Assembly: GCA_963665015.2 (NCBI GenBank)
Contig: CAXXSY010000004.1
Span: forward strand, 1,116,001 to 1,180,000
From: G963662655 sp963665015
Lineage (GTDB): Bacteria; Cloacimonadota; Cloacimonadia; Cloacimonadales; JAIOQZ01
Reading direction: 5' to 3'
Length of the DNA: 64,000 bases
The notes under the pieces are model-generated. The model was given only the letters and a program-made list of their open reading frames with translations, made no database searches and had not been told where the DNA came from. The position numbers were made by a program, and so were the translations under genes. Below, one piece after another: positions 1 through 7,811 of this stretch. Within the stretch, counting starts at the first letter, position 1; the number at the start of each line of letters is the position of its first letter.

Positions 1-992
1 ACCAACGCGTCTCTTTTCCGCAATCCGCTGGTTCTGGTCTCGATCCCGTCCGAAGAGGACGAGCAGAACTGGGTCTCCATCACGTTCCCGGGGCTGTTTG
101 GCGGTCTCTCGGCAATCAACGAGAACGGTCTCACCACCTTCCTCGACATGGGCAACAACCACAGCAACAATGACAACGGCGGATTCTATCCTATCCTGCT
201 CACGCTACGCAACGGTATCGAGAAAGTCGATTACGATGAAGACGGCGAACAGACGCCGCAGGACATCGTGCAGGCCGTGGAAGACCGCAACCGCGCCATC
301 GGAACCATCGTTCACGTGACGCTGGACAGCGAAAACCTGCCCGTCGTAATCGAGAATAACAACGCCGCGGGTGTTTCAGTGCGCGACGTCGATGACAACA
401 CCGTCGTTCAGGGCGACAACCTCGTGGCGACCAATCACTTCCGCACGCTGTACAGTCCGGTCTCCTGCTCCGGTACAACCATATCGTGGATTCGCTGGAA
501 GTATCCACCGAGATCGACGACTACCGCAGTTGGGACCTGCTTTCAGGCGCCGCCGGCGTATCGACCAACATCCACGCGATCCGCTTCAACAGCGTCAATC
601 GCAAGATCACCTTCGCGTCGGCACAGGCGAATCACCCGGCCTACGGCGAAGACCAGACCTTCTTCATCCTCGACGACCTCTTCGACACGAACGCTGTCGA
701 TGACGAGACCGTTTCCTTCGTCCCGTGCGAACCGAAAGCCTACCCCAATCCATTCAACCCGAGAACCGAAATCAGATTCTATCTCGCGGAGCAGTCGGAC
801 GTGACCATCGAAATCTTCAACACACGGGGACAGCGCGTCCTGCATCGAGACATGGGAAGGTTGAACCAGGGATTGCAGCGCTCGGAGTGGAACGCCGACG
901 GTCTGTCATCTGGTGTTTACCTATGCCGCGTTCGGCAGCACGGAAAAGGTGGAGCGGTCGATTCGATCGGAAAGATGCTCCTGTTGAAATAG
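1..992 (+). CDS. C45-like (penicillin acyltransferase-type) hydrolase with T9SS sorting domain, 5'-truncated and frameshifted
   Basis: The gene enters from the left edge in frame 1 and carries segments typical of the acyl-CoA:6-aminopenicillanic acid acyltransferase / choloylglycine hydrolase fold: WVSITFPGLFGGLSAINENG, then VATNHFRTLY near 424-453. The N-terminal nucleophile Cys lies outside the window. Between about 450 and 485 the reading switches from frame 1 to frame 3; a single base inserted there would join NHFRTLY to RYNHIVDSLEV. The downstream half ends in a type A T9SS sorting domain (AYPNPFNPRTEIRF, then TRGQRV, then SGVYLCRV) and stops at LLLK. The protein was presumably exported and anchored or released at the cell surface. 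Whether the frameshift is real or an assembly error cannot be told from the sequence. Family assignment is moderately sure; the sorting domain is very sure. Confidence 0.7.
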
Positions 993-1546
993 TGATCAGA
1001 ATACAGAAGAAAGAAGTTGGAAGATAGAAAAGAGAGGGAGGCGGTCGCTCTCTGCCTTGGTACGCAGATGTCTCGTCCGCATCTTTTCACTCTGTCTGAA
1101 GCAGGATGTTCAGGATAGGGGAAATGAGCAGGATGGAGAGGTGGTCGATCGACGATGGTCATCCACCCGCATCTTCGTCCGCCCGCACCTATCGACGTGT
1201 AACACCACGCCTTCGTTGTGAATGAACACGTCGATAGATGCGAGACAAACAAATCTGCTGGCTGGAGGATTTGGGGTTGGGGCAAATTACCCGGCACTTA
1301 CGCACCTGTAGGATTTCAGCTTGCTGACAATCCTGAATCCCCAGTAGCTAATATCTATCGTTCCTGCGGAACTCGGATGTCTTCGTCTGTAATGCAATTT
1401 CCGCTTTATCATGATATAATTCAGAGAATCAGCAGGTGTGGAAATTGTTTTCAGAGAGGAATCTCCGAATGTTGATTTGAATCTATTGTTTTCGTCATAA
1501 CATTCGGAGAAACTGTAAACAGTGCGAGAGATCGCCCGCAATCAAT
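993..1546. other. Gene-free spacer with decayed hairpin modules
   Basis: No convincing gene: the short ORFs here have no RBS and no family-like composition. Four structures are visible. 1058-1085 and 1369-1396 are decayed copies, in reverse orientation, of the family A hairpin described at 20198. A perfect 12-bp inverted repeat, CTATCGACGTGT at 1189-1200 and ACACGTCGATAG at 1226-1237, can form a hairpin with a 25-nt loop but is not followed by a T run. TCTCCGAATGTT at 1462-1473 and AACATTCGGAGA at 1499-1510 form a half-size relative of the nested palindrome at 24457 and 39795. The spacer separates the plus-strand T9SS gene from the convergent minus-strand HDOD gene. Confidence 0.6.
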
Positions 1547-2410
1547 TCAAACCTCGAACACGTTCATCACGCCGTTGTACTGTCGATACACCATGCGGAT
1601 CACCATATCGAAATCGCGGTTGGTGATACCCAGCATCTGCCACACCCAGCGCGGAAGCGGCTCGACGTATTTATTTCCCGAATCGCCGATCATCATGGAC
1701 TTGGCGATGTTGTTACCCGCTGTTACGGCGGAGACGACAGGCTTGTCGGACTTGGCCAGTTCGAAGAAATGGTGGTGCCGGATGGCGGACACGAGGTAGT
1801 CGGGGAAATTCCACTTCTCGGCGAAGAACGCGCCAACCTCCTGATGCGTCATGGACATGACCTCGTTTTCGGCGACGAGCAGCCGCATGCCTGGATTGCG
1901 GTACAGGACGCGCTGGATCGAATCGTTTATGTCGGGCAAATGCTTGATGATGATGAACTTGCCGAGGTCGTGCAGCAGCCCCGCGAGGAAATATTCTTCC
2001 CAATAACGTTTCTTGACGGTCAGCGATGCCAGGTAGCGTGACGCGACCGCGACCGCGACCGAATGCTTCCAGATGTTCTGACATTGCTCGGTCGGTCGAT
2101 CCGGGAACAGCACCTTCTGCATGATGTCCATGGTGAATATCTGCGTGACCCGATCCAGACCGATTACGGCGATTGCCTGCTGGATGGTCTTGACCTTCTT
2201 GACCAGTCCGTAAACCGGCGCGTTCGATTTCTTCAGCAGTTCCGCGACCATCGACGTATCCTTTTCCAGGCATTCGACGATTTCAACGGCATTGACGGTC
2301 GGTTTTCGGATCAGGTGTTTGAATTCTATCAGCGCGGCTGTTTTAGCCAAATAGTCCTGTTGCTCCTCGTGGATCCGGTTCAACCGGTTCAAAGTGTCTT
2401 GTCTCTCCAT
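1547..2410 (-). CDS. HDOD domain protein (signal transduction)
   Basis: The 287-residue protein has an HDOD fold from about residue 30 to 235: the EIVECLEKDTSMVAELLKKS start, the AIAVIGLDRV helix, AGLLHDLGKFIII and AIRHHH. HDOD domains are HD-related modules found in regulators of motility, stress and cyclic-nucleotide signalling; many lack enzymatic activity. It is the last gene of the minus-strand run gltX-GNAT-holB-2343 ORF. Its ATG lies 68 bp inside the preceding gene, an unusually long overlap, and its frame is closed by a stop about seven codons upstream, so the start cannot move far up. A frameshift that split one longer regulator is a live alternative. Confidence 0.8.
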   Translation of the reverse strand: MERQDTLNRLNRIHEEQQDYLAKTAALIEFKHLIRKPTVNAVEIVECLEKDTSMVAELLKKSNAPVYGLVKKVKTIQQAIAVIGLDRVTQIFTMDIMQKVLFPDRPTEQCQNIWKHSVAVAVASRYLASLTVKKRYWEEYFLAGLLHDLGKFIIIKHLPDINDSIQRVLYRNPGMRLLVAENEVMSMTHQEVGAFFAEKWNFPDYLVSAIRHHHFFELAKSDKPVVSAVTAGNNIAKSMMIGDSGNKYVEPLPRWVWQMLGITNRDFDMVIRMVYRQYNGVMNVFEV

Positions 2411-2738
2411 GCTCCCAACGTTCCTGAATCAGATGGTCGATCACGACATCCATCAGTTTGTCCATATATGGATCGTATTTGCAATATTTAAATATATCTT
2501 CCACATCCCGAATCACGATGCGCGCCAGGATCTGACGCTCCTCCTCCGGAATCGTCTCCGGGATGGCTTTATCTTCTTCGTCGAAAACCAGCAACCGCTT
2601 GATGTTGAGCGAGGAGAGCATCTCCCTGTACTCCATGACGCGGGAGCCGTGACGAAGCAGTATCTTCCCTTTGGCTGTATAGATGTCCTTCGCCAGGATC
2701 ATCCCTTCCTTTAAATCGGCGAGTCGAACCTCTTTCAT
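2343..2738 (-). CDS. Small protein resembling the N-terminal module of HD-type regulators
   Basis: A 131-residue ORF. Residues 5-55 (LADLKEGMILAKDIYTAKGK, then LLRHGSRV and LSSLNIKRLLV) match the general pattern 'L..GM.LA.D....G..LL..G' that often precedes HD-GYP or HDOD domains. Residues 65-110 are charged and probably helical. The ATG overlaps the holB stop by 4 bp, so translation is likely coupled. The tail, after about residue 110, overlaps the HDOD gene in another frame and looks unlike a natural C-terminus (PVEPDPRGATGLFG). The gene may therefore be the front half of a single regulator split by a frameshift at 2343-2432. No enzymatic function is claimed. Confidence 0.6.
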   Translation of the reverse strand: MKEVRLADLKEGMILAKDIYTAKGKILLRHGSRVMEYREMLSSLNIKRLLVFDEEDKAIPETIPEEERQILARIVIRDVEDIFKYCKYDPYMDKLMDVVIDHLIQERWEHGETRHFEPVEPDPRGATGLFG

Positions 2739-3868
2739 GCGGTACTATCTCCGTGGAATCCGAATTGGTGGCTCAAATACTGGTACAGCTCGATCAGGAT
2801 CAACGTCGGGTTGACGTGGCCCTCGACGCGTCGCTTGAGTTCGTCGAGATACTGCACCATTACGCCGATCTGCTCATCGACGTCGTGCTTCCGGCGGTAG
2901 AAGAAGTCGAACAGCTCGGACTTGTCGATGTTGGCGATGTCGGAGGGGTTGTTCTTGTAGTTGGCGATATCGCCCAGCCACAAATTGACGTAGGAGATGA
3001 AGTCCGAGAGCGCGCCCTGGGTGAGTTTTCCTCGCTGGTGACGCAGGAAGTCGATCATCGCCAGGTCGTCGTTCGCCGCCAGAATCTCCATGAAATCCAG
3101 CGACACTTTTCGCAGTTCGATACCGCCGTCCTCGATCAACTGTAGCGCCTTCTCGACATTGCCATTGGCTATCCGCGCATAGGTCTTCGCTTCCACGCCG
3201 TCCAGAGCCCGTTCGCGTTGCAGGATTTTCTCGATATCGGTCCTCGGTACCGCTTGAAACGCGATTTTCTGACAGCGCGAGCGGATGGTGGGCAGGAGCG
3301 AATCGGGCTTGGTGGTCGTGAGGATGATCACCGTGTCGGGCGGCGGTTCCTCGAGCGTCTTGAGGAAGGTGTTTGATGCCGAGATATTGAGCAAGTCGGC
3401 GTTCTCGATGATATAGATTTTGTACCGGCCCTCGTTGGGTGACATGCTGATCCAGTGTTGCAGCATGAGGATCATGTCCCGACGAATTTCGACGTTGCTC
3501 GAGAAGAAGAATTCCTTCCAGGGCGTATCGCGGCGGTTGTCGATATAGGACTGGTATTCCGCCAGCATCTTGGTGTTCTTGATTTCGCCTTCGGGCGTGA
3601 TGTTCAGATTGGGCGTGGGGAAAATGTAGATGAAGTCGGGATGCGTGAAAGAGAGGAATTTCCTGCAAGACGGGCATGTCCCACAGGGCCTTCGATCCTT
3701 TGATGCGTGGCAGTTCAGCGCCATTCCGAAGTAGAGAGCCGCAGTAAATTTGCCCACACCGCGCGGTCCGTGAAAGAGGTAGCTTTGGGCAAAGCGATTC
3801 TCTTGCACGGCGTGCTGCAAGATCGACAGCGTGCGATCCTGACCGTGTATTCGTTCGAACAGAGACAT
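2735..3868 (-). CDS. holB: DNA polymerase III delta-prime subunit
   Basis: A 377-residue clamp-loader AAA+ protein. Visible are the Walker A-type loop GPRGVGKF (about residues 34-41), the zinc-binding cysteine cluster CGTCPSC, the Walker B/sensor region IYIIENADLL, and the SNTFLKTLEEPP and PTIRSRCQ motifs (SRC arginine finger), as expected for DnaX/HolB proteins. Clamp loaders load the sliding clamp during replication. Residues 290-377 form a family-variable tail. The length and single AAA module fit HolB better than DnaX. It sits 6 bp downstream of the GNAT gene and overlaps the next gene by 4 bp, so it belongs to the gltX operon. Confidence 0.88.
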   Translation of the reverse strand: MSLFERIHGQDRTLSILQHAVQENRFAQSYLFHGPRGVGKFTAALYFGMALNCHASKDRRPCGTCPSCRKFLSFTHPDFIYIFPTPNLNITPEGEIKNTKMLAEYQSYIDNRRDTPWKEFFFSSNVEIRRDMILMLQHWISMSPNEGRYKIYIIENADLLNISASNTFLKTLEEPPPDTVIILTTTKPDSLLPTIRSRCQKIAFQAVPRTDIEKILQRERALDGVEAKTYARIANGNVEKALQLIEDGGIELRKVSLDFMEILAANDDLAMIDFLRHQRGKLTQGALSDFISYVNLWLGDIANYKNNPSDIANIDKSELFDFFYRRKHDVDEQIGVMVQYLDELKRRVEGHVNPTLILIELYQYLSHQFGFHGDSTA

Positions 3869-3874
3869 CGATTA

Positions 3875-4480
3875 TCAGACCAGAATCTGGATTTGCTCGC
3901 CGCTATGCCTGCTCAGCGTCTTTTCGATGGTCTTGACGACGAACGGGCTTTCGAATCCCTCCGACAGCATATCGAGGTAGATCACGTCGTAGCGTTTGCC
4001 GGCCAGGTTCTTGGACGACCGGCGGCTTCCGATCCGTTCGAATCCGACCTTCTCGAAACAGCGCAGCGCGCGTTCGTTGAATCCATCGACCATCACCATG
4101 ACGTTGGTCACGTTGAGTACGTTGAAGGCGTAGTCGAGCAGAAGATTGGTCGCATCGACCCCAAAGCCGCGGTTCCAGTAGTTCTTGTCACCGATCATGA
4201 TGCCCATCTCGGCGGTGCCGTTGATGTAGTCGATGTTGTGCAGGTCACAGCTTCCGATCAGCTTTTCCGTCGTCGCATCCACGATGGAGAACGCCGGATC
4301 CTGTTGGAGCGCTTTCTCTTCGAGGATATCGTGTTCGACGCCGAGATTGTAAATCTTGTGGTTGATATCGAGGAATTGCAGTACCTCGGCATCGTTGATC
4401 CATTCGGTGTACTTTTCCGTATCACTCGGATCCAGCGGAGAGAGATAGACTTTTTTACCGATGAGCCTTCTGAAGTGCAT
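3875..4480 (-). CDS. GNAT family acetyltransferase, RimJ/RimL type
   Basis: A 201-residue protein with the GNAT fold of ribosomal-protein or small-molecule N-acetyltransferases: RLIGKKVYLSPLDPSD at the start, then IGDKNYWNRGFGVDA (acetyl-CoA pyrophosphate loop with R/Q-x-x-G-x-G/A pattern) and NERALRCFEKVGFERIG. The substrate cannot be named. The gene begins 13 bp after the gltX stop and is followed by holB after 6 bp, so it is cotranscribed with housekeeping genes. The last roughly 25 residues are a non-conserved tail. Confidence 0.8.
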   Translation of the reverse strand: MHFRRLIGKKVYLSPLDPSDTEKYTEWINDAEVLQFLDINHKIYNLGVEHDILEEKALQQDPAFSIVDATTEKLIGSCDLHNIDYINGTAEMGIMIGDKNYWNRGFGVDATNLLLDYAFNVLNVTNVMVMVDGFNERALRCFEKVGFERIGSRRSSKNLAGKRYDVIYLDMLSEGFESPFVVKTIEKTLSRHSGEQIQILV

Positions 4481-4493
4481 AGTGTCTCCTTTT

Positions 4494-5930
4494 CTATAGA
4501 TTCAATGCGGTTTCGAAACGTTTCAGTGTCTCGTCCAGTCCAAGACTATAGACAATGCGCGGGATGTCCGGCCCGTGCTGCTTCCCGATCAGCGATAGTC
4601 GGATCGGCGGATAGTACGCCTTCCCTTTCATCTCCAGCAGTTTCATTCCATCTTTGACCATCGCCGCGACCTCGTCCTTCGTCCAGTCTTTTTTCGCGGA
4701 AAGCTGTTCGATCATGTAACGGCAGACCTTCTTTGATGCCTCGCCGCGCAGGACTTCCAGTTTTTCTTCGTCGAACGAAGGTTTCTCGTAGAAAATCCTG
4801 CCGTGCTCGATCAGGTCGGGCATCAGGGTAGCGTAGTCGCGCGCGGTGTCCAGCACCCGGGAGAGCTTGTCGTCCGTGCCCGGATCGATTCCGGCATCGA
4901 CAAACCATTGTCTGGCGCGCTGAGTGAGCGACTCGAGCGGGATGCTGCGCATGTACATGCCGTTCATCCACTCGAGCTTGGTCATGTCGAACACGGCGCC
5001 GGCCTTGTTCACCTTCTCGAACGAGAAGTCCTCGACCATCTCCTCGAGGCTGAATATCTCCCTGTCCTCGGACGGATGCCAGCCCAGCAGCGCAACGAAG
5101 TTGATCAGCGCTTCCTTGAGGAATCCCTTTCCGATAAACGCGCCCACCGAGAAATCGCCGTGTCGCTTGCTCAGTTTGCCTTTTTCGGTGCTGAGGATGA
5201 GCGGCAGGTGAACCCAGATCGGCTCTTCCCAGCCCATGGCACGGTAAATCTGGATGTGCTTCGGCGTGCTCGGAAGCCATTCTTCACCGCGAAGGACATG
5301 CGAGATTTCCATCAGGTGATCGTCAACCATCGCCGCGAGGTGGTAGGTCGGGAAGCCGTCGGACTTGATGATGACCTGGTCGTCGATCTGCGCCGCTTCG
5401 ATGCTGACCTCGCCACGGATCAGGTCGCTGAATTTATACGAGCCCTCTTCCGGCATCTTCAGTCGGATGACGTGTTCCTCGCCCGTCTCGATCCTGCGCT
5501 GGACTTCCTCTTTCGATAGATTGCGGCAGTGGCCGTCGTACTTGATGTGTTCCTTGCGCGCCATCTGTCCGGCACGAACCTCCTCCAGACGCTCCTTGCT
5601 GCAGAAGCAGGGATAGGCGTCTCCTTGCTCGACGAGCTGGTCGGCGACCGCTCTGTATTTATCGAGTCGCTCGGACTGCACATAAGGCGCATGCGGACCG
5701 TCCTTGAGCGGACCTTCGTCGTACGACAGCCCCATATCGGACAGCGTATCGACGAGGTTCTCGAAGGCGCCCTCCACGAACCGCGAACGATCCGTATCCT
5801 CGATGCGCAGGATGAATTTTCCGTTGTTATGGGCTGCGAAAACATAATCGTAAAGCGCGGTTCTGAGGCCGCCGAGGTGCAGCATTCCGGTTGGACTGGG
5901 CGCGAATCGTACCCGTACCTGTTTCGACAT
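4494..5930 (-). CDS. gltX: Glutamyl-tRNA synthetase
   Basis: A 478-residue class I synthetase charging tRNA-Glu in the cytoplasm. The HIGH-like motif is in RFAPSPTGMLHLGGLRTAL (residues 7-25), the KMSKS-like motif is KLSKRHG, and the length matches bacterial GltX. The start ATG at 5930 follows an AGGAG site with good spacing. It heads a minus-strand run with GNAT, holB and two regulatory genes. The catalytic region is complete with no unusual insertions; whether it discriminates between Glu and Gln tRNAs cannot be judged. Confidence 0.95.
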   Translation of the reverse strand: MSKQVRVRFAPSPTGMLHLGGLRTALYDYVFAAHNNGKFILRIEDTDRSRFVEGAFENLVDTLSDMGLSYDEGPLKDGPHAPYVQSERLDKYRAVADQLVEQGDAYPCFCSKERLEEVRAGQMARKEHIKYDGHCRNLSKEEVQRRIETGEEHVIRLKMPEEGSYKFSDLIRGEVSIEAAQIDDQVIIKSDGFPTYHLAAMVDDHLMEISHVLRGEEWLPSTPKHIQIYRAMGWEEPIWVHLPLILSTEKGKLSKRHGDFSVGAFIGKGFLKEALINFVALLGWHPSEDREIFSLEEMVEDFSFEKVNKAGAVFDMTKLEWMNGMYMRSIPLESLTQRARQWFVDAGIDPGTDDKLSRVLDTARDYATLMPDLIEHGRIFYEKPSFDEEKLEVLRGEASKKVCRYMIEQLSAKKDWTKDEVAAMVKDGMKLLEMKGKAYYPPIRLSLIGKQHGPDIPRIVYSLGLDETLKRFETALNL

Positions 5931-6040
5931 ATCGTACTCCTGTGATTGCAGTTAATGTGTGTTATTCATTTGGCTTTTTCGGTTCGGATTGTCAATAGAA
6001 AGTTTTCGGGAAAGGAGTCAAGAGTCAGCGGCTCCCCTTT

Positions 6041-6090
6041 ATAGTGCTCGACCTCTGTGATTTATCAGACGGCGTCTGACAAATCGAATC
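6041..6090 (+). repeat. Dispersed hairpin module, family D variant
   Basis: The stretch GCTCGACCTCTGTG, then ATTTATCAGAC-GGC-GTCTGACAAAT, then CGAATC shares both flanks with the family D repeats at 18496 and 62724, where the middle is instead AATTTG-CTTG-CAAATT. The stem differs completely but is again perfectly self-complementary. It sits in the roughly 250-bp spacer between the divergent gltX operon and the restriction-modification genes. A TTGACA at 6129-6134 could be a -35 element for the latter, but no convincing -10 lies at the right spacing. Confidence 0.65.
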
Positions 6091-6179
6091 CCCATAGGCA
6101 AGTCTCTCTGGAAGACTGAAAAATATCATTGACAATCAGCCATTGAAAAAATGTTCTAATATCGAGGATATGAAGTACT

Positions 6180-7082
6180 ATGACAGTGATGAACGAACCG
6201 TTGCTCCATGCGCATCAAGACTATAACCGACTTTCTACGAAAGTGCTCGAAGGCGATTGCCGGGATGTGCTTCGGACAATGCCCGATGACTCGATCGACC
6301 TGATTGTAACATCGCCGCCCTACGCGGATCAAAGGAAAAACACATATGGCGGCATTCACCCGGATCAATATGTCGAGTGGTTTTTACCCATTTCGGAAGA
6401 ATTACTGAGGGTTCTCAAGCCAACCGGGACATTCATCTTGAATATCAAGGAGAAGGTTGTCAATGGAGAGCGTAGCACGTATGTAATGGAATTGATACTG
6501 GAAATGAGGAAACAGGGCTGGTTGTGGACGGAGGAATTCATCTGGCACAAGAAAAATTGCTATCCCGGAAAATGGCCCAATCGATTCAGGGATGCGTGGG
6601 AGAGGCTTCTTCAATTCAACAAGAATCGGAAGTTCAATATGTATCAGGAAGAAGTCATGGTTCCGATGGGGGATTGGGCTAATTCGAGATTGAAGAATTT
6701 GTCCGATACGGACAAGACAAGAGACGATTCAAAAGTCGGAAGTGGATTCGGAAAGAATATTTCAAACTGGCTGAATCGGGATAAGGCATACCCGACAAAC
6801 GTGTTGCATCTCGCTACCGAATGCAACAACAAAAATCATAGCGCGGCATTTCCCGAAGGTCTTCCCGAGTGGTTCATCAAGCTTTTCACGAAAGAATACG
6901 ACACGGTTCTTGATCCCTTTATGGGTTCTGGCACTACCTTGACAGTTGCAAATCGAATGGGGAGAAATGCTATCGGTATCGAGATCGTGCACGAATATTG
7001 TGAGATGGTTCACAGCAGACTTGAGCCGATCCAGTTACGCCTGTTTGAGAAGGGAGCGGATTATGAACCAACTGAATCTTGA
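6180..7082 (+). CDS. Type II DNA methyltransferase, beta class
   Basis: A 300-residue S-adenosylmethionine-dependent DNA methyltransferase. The catalytic motif is DLIVTSPPYADQRK (about residues 40-53) and the SAM-binding motif is LDPFMGSGTT near residue 247; catalytic-before-SAM order marks the beta class. SPPY occurs in many N4-cytosine enzymes but does not exclude N6-adenine. It overlaps the following endonuclease gene by 20 bp, so the two are coupled. AT content is clearly higher than in the flanking gltX and TonB-domain genes, consistent with horizontal acquisition. ATG 6180 is used; ATG 6189 is possible. Confidence 0.88.
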   Translation: MTVMNEPLLHAHQDYNRLSTKVLEGDCRDVLRTMPDDSIDLIVTSPPYADQRKNTYGGIHPDQYVEWFLPISEELLRVLKPTGTFILNIKEKVVNGERSTYVMELILEMRKQGWLWTEEFIWHKKNCYPGKWPNRFRDAWERLLQFNKNRKFNMYQEEVMVPMGDWANSRLKNLSDTDKTRDDSKVGSGFGKNISNWLNRDKAYPTNVLHLATECNNKNHSAAFPEGLPEWFIKLFTKEYDTVLDPFMGSGTTLTVANRMGRNAIGIEIVHEYCEMVHSRLEPIQLRLFEKGADYEPTES

Positions 7083-7797
7083 GGATGTTCGCAGGTATGT
7101 AGAAGACAACATACATGACTTTCACGACAGGCGCCTGAAAAGCTTGGATAAACTGGAACTGAAGAAGATACTCAAGCGTAAAAATCCTTACCTCTTCAAA
7201 GCGAAGAATATGTTGACGGCTGAGCAGATTATCAAGAGCTTCGTCGATGCGCATTTATCATCCAATGAAGAAACAATCTTTGGGGACTGGCTTGAAAATC
7301 TCGCGGTTTATATCAACGGTATCGTTTATAATGGTAGAAAATCGAGTACAACCGGTATGGACCTCGAATTTGACAAAGATGGTGTCCGATACATCGTTAA
7401 CATCAAATCTGGTCCCAATTGGTGTAATTCCTCTCAGAAGGATAAAATGGTAGCCGAGTTCAAGAAGGCTGCCAAAACGTTGCGTACAAGCCAATCGGAT
7501 ATCCATGTCGTTGCCGTGAATGGATGCTGCTACGGTATTGATAACAACCCTGATAAAGGAAGCTATTACAAATACTGCGGTCAACGGTTCTGGGAATTTA
7601 TCTCGGGGAATAGCGAGCTTTACACGGATATTGTTGAACCGCTTGGATATAAAGCAAAAGAGAAAAACGACGAGTTTGACGAGAAATACAGCCAGAAAAT
7701 CAATCAATTCACGCTTGAATTCTTGAAGGATTTTTGCAAATCGAACGGCGATATTGACTGGGAGTACCTGGTCCAATTCAACTCAGCGAAGAAATAA
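7063..7797 (+). CDS. Type II restriction endonuclease (PmeII-like family)
   Basis: A 244-residue protein translated from ATG 7063, inside the end of the methyltransferase gene. Recognisable segments are KRKNPYLFKAKN, EETIFGDWLENLAVYI, TGMDLEFDKDGVRYIVNIKSG followed by PNWCNSSQ, and GCCYG. Asp in GMD and Lys in NIK are good candidates for a PD-(D/E)XK-type metal-binding centre with Asn in place of the usual acidic residue. I recall this block pattern from endonucleases annotated as PmeII family; that assignment should be verified. With the adjacent methyltransferase it makes a complete type II system. An upstream in-frame start at 6946 would overlap the methyltransferase by 137 bp and is rejected. 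Confidence 0.82.
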   Translation: MNQLNLEDVRRYVEDNIHDFHDRRLKSLDKLELKKILKRKNPYLFKAKNMLTAEQIIKSFVDAHLSSNEETIFGDWLENLAVYINGIVYNGRKSSTTGMDLEFDKDGVRYIVNIKSGPNWCNSSQKDKMVAEFKKAAKTLRTSQSDIHVVAVNGCCYGIDNNPDKGSYYKYCGQRFWEFISGNSELYTDIVEPLGYKAKEKNDEFDEKYSQKINQFTLEFLKDFCKSNGDIDWEYLVQFNSAKK

Positions 7798-7811
7798 CAC
7801 CAAGCTTCTAA

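Noticed and set aside
1287..1541. Minus-strand 84-codon ORF in the first spacer
   Set aside because: Runs through a palindrome, has no RBS or signal, and no protein-like composition.
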